A DNA stretch of 38,849 nucleotides from Candidatus Gottesmanbacteria bacterium (GTDB taxonomy: Bacteria; Patescibacteriota; Microgenomatia; UBA10105), in NCBI GenBank assembly GCA_023245415.1, contig JAHFKJ010000013.1, forward strand, positions 1,027 to 39,875. The letters run 5' to 3'. Below, piece after piece: positions 35,108 through 38,849 of the stretch (positions within the stretch are counted from its first letter, which is position 1; every line of letters starts with the position of its first letter). The notes beneath the pieces were generated by a model. It was not told the origin of the DNA. It searched no databases and saw only the letters and a program-made list of their open reading frames with translations. Position numbers and translations under genes: made by a program.

Positions 35108-36319
35108 TTAAGCATTTAAAAAATTTCTTTTAAAATCCTGATAATTTCCCGACTGTATGCTACGGCTTATACTTTTTAGCAATTGATTTATAAACTGCAG
35201 ATTATGAATGGTAGCTAACCTATAACCCAATAGTTCTCGAACGCGAAACAGATGATGGATATATCCGCGGGAGAAATGAGTACACGTGTAACAACTGCAG
35301 TTTTTATCAATTGGTTCGACAGCATCGGCATAAATTTTTCTGGCAATATCAAATTGGTATTTTTTAGTATTTTTTGGATAGTTACTGCAAAATAGTATTC
35401 CCATTCTTGCAAGTCTAGTAGGTTGAACACAGTCAAACGTATCTACTCCGCGTTCGATTACTTCAAAAATATCATCTATCTCCCCCACGCCTAATAGGTG
35501 ACGGGGTTTATCATCCGGAAGTCTTGGAATAACCCAATCGCAAACGTCACGCATTTCCTGTTTACTTTCGCCTACTGACACACCACCTATTGCTATTCCG
35601 TCAATATCCAGCGAACTAATATAATCAGCGGATTGCTCCCGTAAATCTCTATATATACCTCCCTGGACAACTCCATATAGCGCCTGGAAAGTTCTATTGT
35701 AATTCGTAATTCGTAATTTATGATTCTCCACAACGCATCTTCTTGCCCACGCGTGAGTTCGATTAAGCGCTTCCTTGGCATTTTCATGGGTGGAAGGATA
35801 TGGAGCACATTCATCAAACGCTATATGGATATCAGAACCTAGTTGCCACTGCAATTGCATTGCTAATTCCGGTGTAAAACGATGTAGGCTGCCATCCCAA
35901 TGCGAAGTAAAGGTGACCCCATCAGCGTCAATTTTAACTAGATCACCCACAGGTCGTTCATTAACACTAAGTTTAGATTTTATTACCTCGATCTGATGAT
36001 TTTTTCTCCCCAGAGAAAATACTTGAAATCCTCCGGAATCGGTGATCAATGGCCCAGACCAGTTCATAAACTTATGCAGTCCGCCAAATTTTTTAATAAC
36101 TTCCATACCTGGCCGTAAGTATGCATGATAGGTATTAACAATAAATATTTCGACTCCAAGAGTACTTAATTCTTCAGGGGTTAACGATTTAACTGTCGCT
36201 TGTGTTCCTACAGGTACAAACGCCGGAGTTTGAATCGTCCCATGAGAAGTGTGAATTTCACCTAGCCTGGCCAGACTTGATTTATCCTCGAGAATGACCG
36301 CAAATCTGAATTTATTCAT
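35108..36319 (-). CDS. tgt: Queuine/preQ1 tRNA-guanine transglycosylase
   Basis: I choose the ATG at 36319 (403 residues); a TTG three codons upstream is the alternative. The general acid Asp94 ('TDSGGFQVFSLG'), 'FDECAPYPS' (Asp169), 'IGGVSVGES', the nucleophile Asp296 ('FDCVQPTRLARMG') and the zinc ligands Cys341, Cys343, Cys346 and His372 ('CSCYTCTHFSRGYIHHL...IH') are all present. It exchanges guanine-34 in GUN-anticodon tRNAs for preQ1. An extra stretch at about 200-209 is encoded by a 7-bp tandem repeat. TATGAT at 36333-36328 ends 8 nt before the ATG, a leaderless arrangement. Confidence 0.95.
   Translation of the reverse strand: MNKFRFAVILEDKSSLARLGEIHTSHGTIQTPAFVPVGTQATVKSLTPEELSTLGVEIFIVNTYHAYLRPGMEVIKKFGGLHKFMNWSGPLITDSGGFQVFSLGRKNHQIEVIKSKLSVNERPVGDLVKIDADGVTFTSHWDGSLHRFTPELAMQLQWQLGSDIHIAFDECAPYPSTHENAKEALNRTHAWARRCVVENHKLRITNYNRTFQALYGVVQGGIYRDLREQSADYISSLDIDGIAIGGVSVGESKQEMRDVCDWVIPRLPDDKPRHLLGVGEIDDIFEVIERGVDTFDCVQPTRLARMGILFCSNYPKNTKKYQFDIARKIYADAVEPIDKNCSCYTCTHFSRGYIHHLFRVRELLGYRLATIHNLQFINQLLKSISRSIQSGNYQDFKRNFLNA
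35699..35719. repeat. Three tandem 7-mers (GTAATTC/T) inside tgt
   Basis: GTAATTC, GTAATTC and GTAATTT follow each other at 35699-35719. On the coding strand they read as AATTAC repeats and encode 'LRITNYN'-like residues in a loop just before the conserved 'ALYGVVQGG' of TGT. Twenty-one bases keep the frame. A GTAATTCG core also occurs in the spacer upstream of the pilin gene (15590 region). Confidence 0.6.
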
Positions 36320-36327
36320 GAATATCA

Positions 36328-36333
36328 ATCATA
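36328..36333 (-). promoter_or_regulatory. tgt -10 box (TATGAT), 8 nt before ATG
   Basis: On the minus strand TATGAT is followed by 8 nt and the ATG at 36319, giving a probable leaderless transcript for tgt and the LytR_C gene. Confidence 0.5.
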
Positions 36334-36405
36334 ACAAACTATTCAAATCTTTTGTACCAAATATTCATGGTCCTCAGAATTTGGGCTATTTATCTGGAAA
36401 TACTG

Positions 36406-36454
36406 TATAATCCTAAAATTCGTATATTGCAGTTTGCGTTTTATTACAGCAGGA
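36406..36454 (+). promoter_or_regulatory. Promoter and Shine-Dalgarno of the Tat lipoprotein gene
   Basis: TATAAT at 36406-36411 (weak -35 TTGGGC at 36381) would start transcription near 36418. AGCAGGA (36448-36454) lies 3 nt before the ATG at 36458. This supports that ATG over the upstream in-frame TTG at 36434, and so exposes the twin-arginine signal at the N-terminus. Confidence 0.5.
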
Positions 36455-36457
36455 TGT

Positions 36458-37123
36458 ATGAAACAATTAGATAACTTAGATAGAAGAAATTTTTTAAGGA
36501 TTAGTTTAGCAGCAGCAGCAGGACTTATGGCAGCTTGTTCTCAAAATGATAGAGCCAAAAAACCTACTGTCCCGGCTCCACCCTACTCACTTGTTCCTGA
36601 AGACGCACTTACAGTTTTATTTAATGATAGAGAATGCTATACACAGGCAAGTACGCCATCCGGTCCATACAATTTTTATAGCTTTAACGATCTTTTAAGA
36701 AGTAATTTAGATGCTGACCAATTTTCGTATTTGCAAACAACACCCGGAGTTTATCCGCTCTATCAAGTTCCTAAAACTTTGGCAAGTCCAACAATCGAAG
36801 GATTTCTAGTTGATCCTGGCGTCTGGACTATAAGACCAAGCAAAGAAAATCTGCTACTGATCACGGATGAACAAATGCTTTGCCATGATAAATCACTCTA
36901 TCCACGAATTCTTGAACTTACGGATAAAAAGGGTAAGGTTCAGAAAAAAAAGGAAAATCCGCCCAAAGAATACTGCGGTCAGGATATGGTGCGATATTTT
37001 GCCTTAAATTTGCTTGACGAAGTTGCGACGATGTTAATTATTAACTATATGAGGATTTATGATCTGCATTTAGCGGATATTGCAACATTCTTGGATGGAA
37101 AAAAATTCCCACTGGTACAATAA
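36458..37123 (+). CDS. Twin-arginine-type lipoprotein of unknown function, ends at in-frame TAA
   Basis: From the ATG at 36458 the product has 221 residues. The N-terminus 'MKQLDNLDRRNFLRISLAAAAGLMAACSQ' has a twin-arginine motif (DRRNFLR), a short hydrophobic stretch of Ala/Leu and a lipobox ending in Cys (LMAAC), so it is probably exported by Tat, lipidated and attached to the membrane. The mature part has no recognised domain; it contains 'DGKKFPLVQ' at the end. The next 95 codons continue in the same frame after a single TAA, so this may be the N-terminal two thirds of a longer protein. No Tat genes are in the window. Confidence 0.65.
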   Translation: MKQLDNLDRRNFLRISLAAAAGLMAACSQNDRAKKPTVPAPPYSLVPEDALTVLFNDRECYTQASTPSGPYNFYSFNDLLRSNLDADQFSYLQTTPGVYPLYQVPKTLASPTIEGFLVDPGVWTIRPSKENLLLITDEQMLCHDKSLYPRILELTDKKGKVQKKKENPPKEYCGQDMVRYFALNLLDEVATMLIINYMRIYDLHLADIATFLDGKKFPLVQ

Positions 37124-37411
37124 TTGAAGAGTTTCTTAAATGAGAGAGAAGTTATTGATGTAGCTTTCAGGAAAAATAATTGCTATTTTCATGAAGGTGG
37201 CGGATCGGTGTTTACAGATTACAAAAATTTACGCGGTCGATATTTTGCAACTATTGCCGAAGAAAACAAAACACTTACTCTCTTTAAATATTTCGGTCAA
37301 TCAGAATCTTATGAACAGGCCGTTTCTAATGCATTAAATCTTACAACTTCCCAAGGTTTACAACGAGCAATAGAAATGGTCACCACCTGGTGGAAAATAC
37401 CGATACCATAA
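37124..37411 (+). CDS. In-frame continuation after TAA; C-terminal part of split gene or separate small ORF
   Basis: It has 95 codons beginning with TTG directly after the TAA (37121-37123) of the preceding gene and in the same frame. There is no ATG or GTG near its beginning and no Shine-Dalgarno, so independent translation is doubtful. The product is soluble and ends 'EQAVSNALNLTTSQGLQRAIEMVTTWWKIPIP', with normal amino-acid composition, so the sequence is still protein-like. Most likely it is the C-terminus of the lipoprotein, separated by a recent nonsense change, a sequencing error or a readthrough codon. It converges with the antiporter gene, with 16 nt between the stops. Confidence 0.5.
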   Translation: MKSFLNEREVIDVAFRKNNCYFHEGGGSVFTDYKNLRGRYFATIAEENKTLTLFKYFGQSESYEQAVSNALNLTTSQGLQRAIEMVTTWWKIPIP

Positions 37412-37427
37412 GTATTACTTTTACGGC

Positions 37428-38849
37428 TTAAAGGCCATGCGCAAGCTTAAGTTGACGGGAATGATCCTGTATTTCGTGTTCTCCCTTGGAGAAAGAGGCT
37501 AATAATTTGTGCGTAATCGACAAAGCAGCTTCAAATTCCGGCTGAATGATTTCCTGGACGCCCAAGTTCTTCAAATATTCCTGATGCTCTTCATGATGCA
37601 CCCTGCAATATACACGAACTCCTGGATTTAGAAGCAGACAGTTGCCGATAATTTGTTTTTGTGTAAGCAAGTCAGGTATCGCTATAACCAGGGCTTTGGC
37701 TTTAGCTGCATTTGCCAGATCCAAAATGTCAATATCCGCTGGATCGCCATAAATTACTGGAGTCCCGTTCTCTTTTAGAATTTTAACGGTGTGCTGGTTA
37801 AAATCTATAACTACATAAGGAATTTTGGCAAGATTTAGAGCCTGACCCACATATTTGCCAACTCTGCCAAAACCGCAGATAATTACATGTTCTGATAAAT
37901 CGAATAATTGATGTGCAGCGGGATGTTCAAAACGATTAAAGTAACGTATATAAAAACCTTTGAAATGTATCTTTAAAAAATCACTCAACCGCGTATATAT
38001 ATACGGCGTGGCTAAAAATAACGGTGGCATGACAAGTATCGAAAGCAAGGCAACAGACAATATATAACCATATACAGTCTGCGAAATAATGTTTTCAGAA
38101 AGCCCCATTCGTGCCAGTATAAAAGCGAATTCACCCACCTCAATCAGTCCGACGCCGACTATAAATGATGTTTTTGCATGCTGGCCAAAGTACACGCTAA
38201 GGCCTGTGACGATAACAAATTTTATCGCGACTACAATCGTGGTTAAAATCAGGATTTGCACAAAATGATCAAATATAAATCCCTGCGGCAGTAATAGTCC
38301 TAGTGTCGTAAAAAATAACAGAGCGCATACATCCCGCAGCGGTCGAATTTCACTAAAAACTGCGTGCTGCTCAATCGATTCAGAAATTAACACGCCGGCC
38401 AAAAACGCGCCAATTGCCCCAGACAAACCAATCGCGTAGGTCAAAAGTGCCGTACCTACCGCAATCGAGAAAACTCCAACTAACAATAGTTCCCGACTTC
38501 TCAATGTGGAGATTGTATCTACCAAAAAAGGTACTAAACGCTTACCCAGGAGTAAAATCACGCCTACGATGAGTATCGATAAGCAAATATGTGAAAAAAC
38601 TTGAAAAATAGTTGAATTATGAATTCCTCCTGCCAAAAATGCTTTACCAAGAAGTGGAAATACTATCATCATCGGCAGTACTGCCAAATCCTGTACCACT
38701 AGCCACGCTACCATTATTTCTCCCTGTACTGTATCCAATTCTCCCCTGTCGGTTAATAACTTAACGACAACTGCAGTTGATGATAATGAGAATGCTGCTG
38801 CCATAAAAAATGATGAAAATGCATCAAAACCTAAGATAATTGCGAGTGC
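37428..38849 (-). CDS. KefB-type cation/proton antiporter with RCK domain, N-terminus beyond window
   Basis: The frame is open to the right edge (it continues upstream of the ATG at 38804 as 'ALAIILGFDAFSSFF', which is conserved in the family), so the gene is cut and the ATG at 38804 is not the start. 'ALSSTAVVVKLL', 'GEIMVAWLVVQDLAVLPMM' and 'GLSGAIGAFLAGVLISES' are hallmarks of the CPA2 Na+/H+ exchanger domain. After about ten spans comes a cytosolic RCK/TrkA-N Rossmann domain, 'VIICGFGRVGKYVGQAL...YVVIDFN...VIYGDPADIDIL', that binds nucleotide. It would exchange K+ or Na+ for H+ and control pH and turgor. Specific ion and ligand are unknown. Confidence 0.9.
   Translation of the reverse strand, partial: ALAIILGFDAFSSFFMAAAFSLSSTAVVVKLLTDRGELDTVQGEIMVAWLVVQDLAVLPMMIVFPLLGKAFLAGGIHNSTIFQVFSHICLSILIVGVILLLGKRLVPFLVDTISTLRSRELLLVGVFSIAVGTALLTYAIGLSGAIGAFLAGVLISESIEQHAVFSEIRPLRDVCALLFFTTLGLLLPQGFIFDHFVQILILTTIVVAIKFVIVTGLSVYFGQHAKTSFIVGVGLIEVGEFAFILARMGLSENIISQTVYGYILSVALLSILVMPPLFLATPYIYTRLSDFLKIHFKGFYIRYFNRFEHPAAHQLFDLSEHVIICGFGRVGKYVGQALNLAKIPYVVIDFNQHTVKILKENGTPVIYGDPADIDILDLANAAKAKALVIAIPDLLTQKQIIGNCLLLNPGVRVYCRVHHEEHQEYLKNLGVQEIIQPEFEAALSITHKLLASFSKGEHEIQDHSRQLKLAHGL

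Overview
The window looks like a chromosomal piece of a low-GC Patescibacteria (CPR) bacterium, most likely of the Microgenomates group. That assignment is inference from gene content: compact genes, a type IV pilus operon built on PilB/PilT/PilC/PilD plus minor pilins, lineage-style hypothetical proteins beside yebC, and no biosynthetic operons. TGA is used as a stop (for example at the end of the gene finishing at 2299), so this is the standard bacterial code and not the UGA-Gly code of Gracilibacteria/SR1. No rRNA or tRNA gene was recognised.

Layout. (1) 1-7982: an AT-rich surface-glycan locus with a truncated GT4 glycosyltransferase, a GT2 glycosyltransferase, two membrane-anchored SGNH-hydrolase-fold proteins, a polytopic membrane protein, a Wzm/Wzt-type ABC exporter and a phosphoglycosyl transferase that would start glycan synthesis on a lipid carrier. 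(2) 7990-19676, all on the minus strand: one long type IV pilus operon, pilB-pilT-pilC-major pilin-two GT-C-like membrane glycosyltransferases-pilD-four minor pilins. The two glycosyltransferases inside the operon suggest that pilins or other surface proteins are glycosylated. (3) 19750-28377, plus strand: DNA polymerase III delta'-like subunit, gyrB interrupted by a 433-residue HNH-type intein, inorganic pyrophosphatase, gyrA, folD and a small unknown gene. (4) 28395-30408: a XerC/D-like tyrosine recombinase and a xylose-isomerase-like TIM-barrel protein behind a perfect 20-bp palindrome. (5) 30409-31626: an unusually long non-coding stretch between convergent genes, with a 15-bp direct repeat, a consensus DnaA box, hairpins, a possible terminator and a very AT-rich tail. 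(6) 31627-38849: yebC with a membrane-protein partner, a TPR protein, tgt with a LytR_C-domain protein, a Tat-type lipoprotein gene split by an in-frame stop, and a KefB-type antiporter cut by the window edge.

Regulation. Many promoters have a TATAAT-like -10 box. In several cases (yebC, tgt, the ABC permease, the TIM-barrel gene) the box lies only 6-11 nt from the start codon, which points to leaderless or nearly leaderless mRNAs. A few genes (major pilin, pyrophosphatase, pilC) instead have clear Shine-Dalgarno sequences. Small palindromic AT-rich elements sit between pilB and pilT and between ppa and gyrA, and a 7-bp tandem repeat is carried in frame inside tgt.

The strongest candidates for novelty are the gyrB HNH intein, the mini-element with an 11-bp duplication between pilB and pilT, the 1.2-kb structured non-coding region, and the split Tat-lipoprotein gene.
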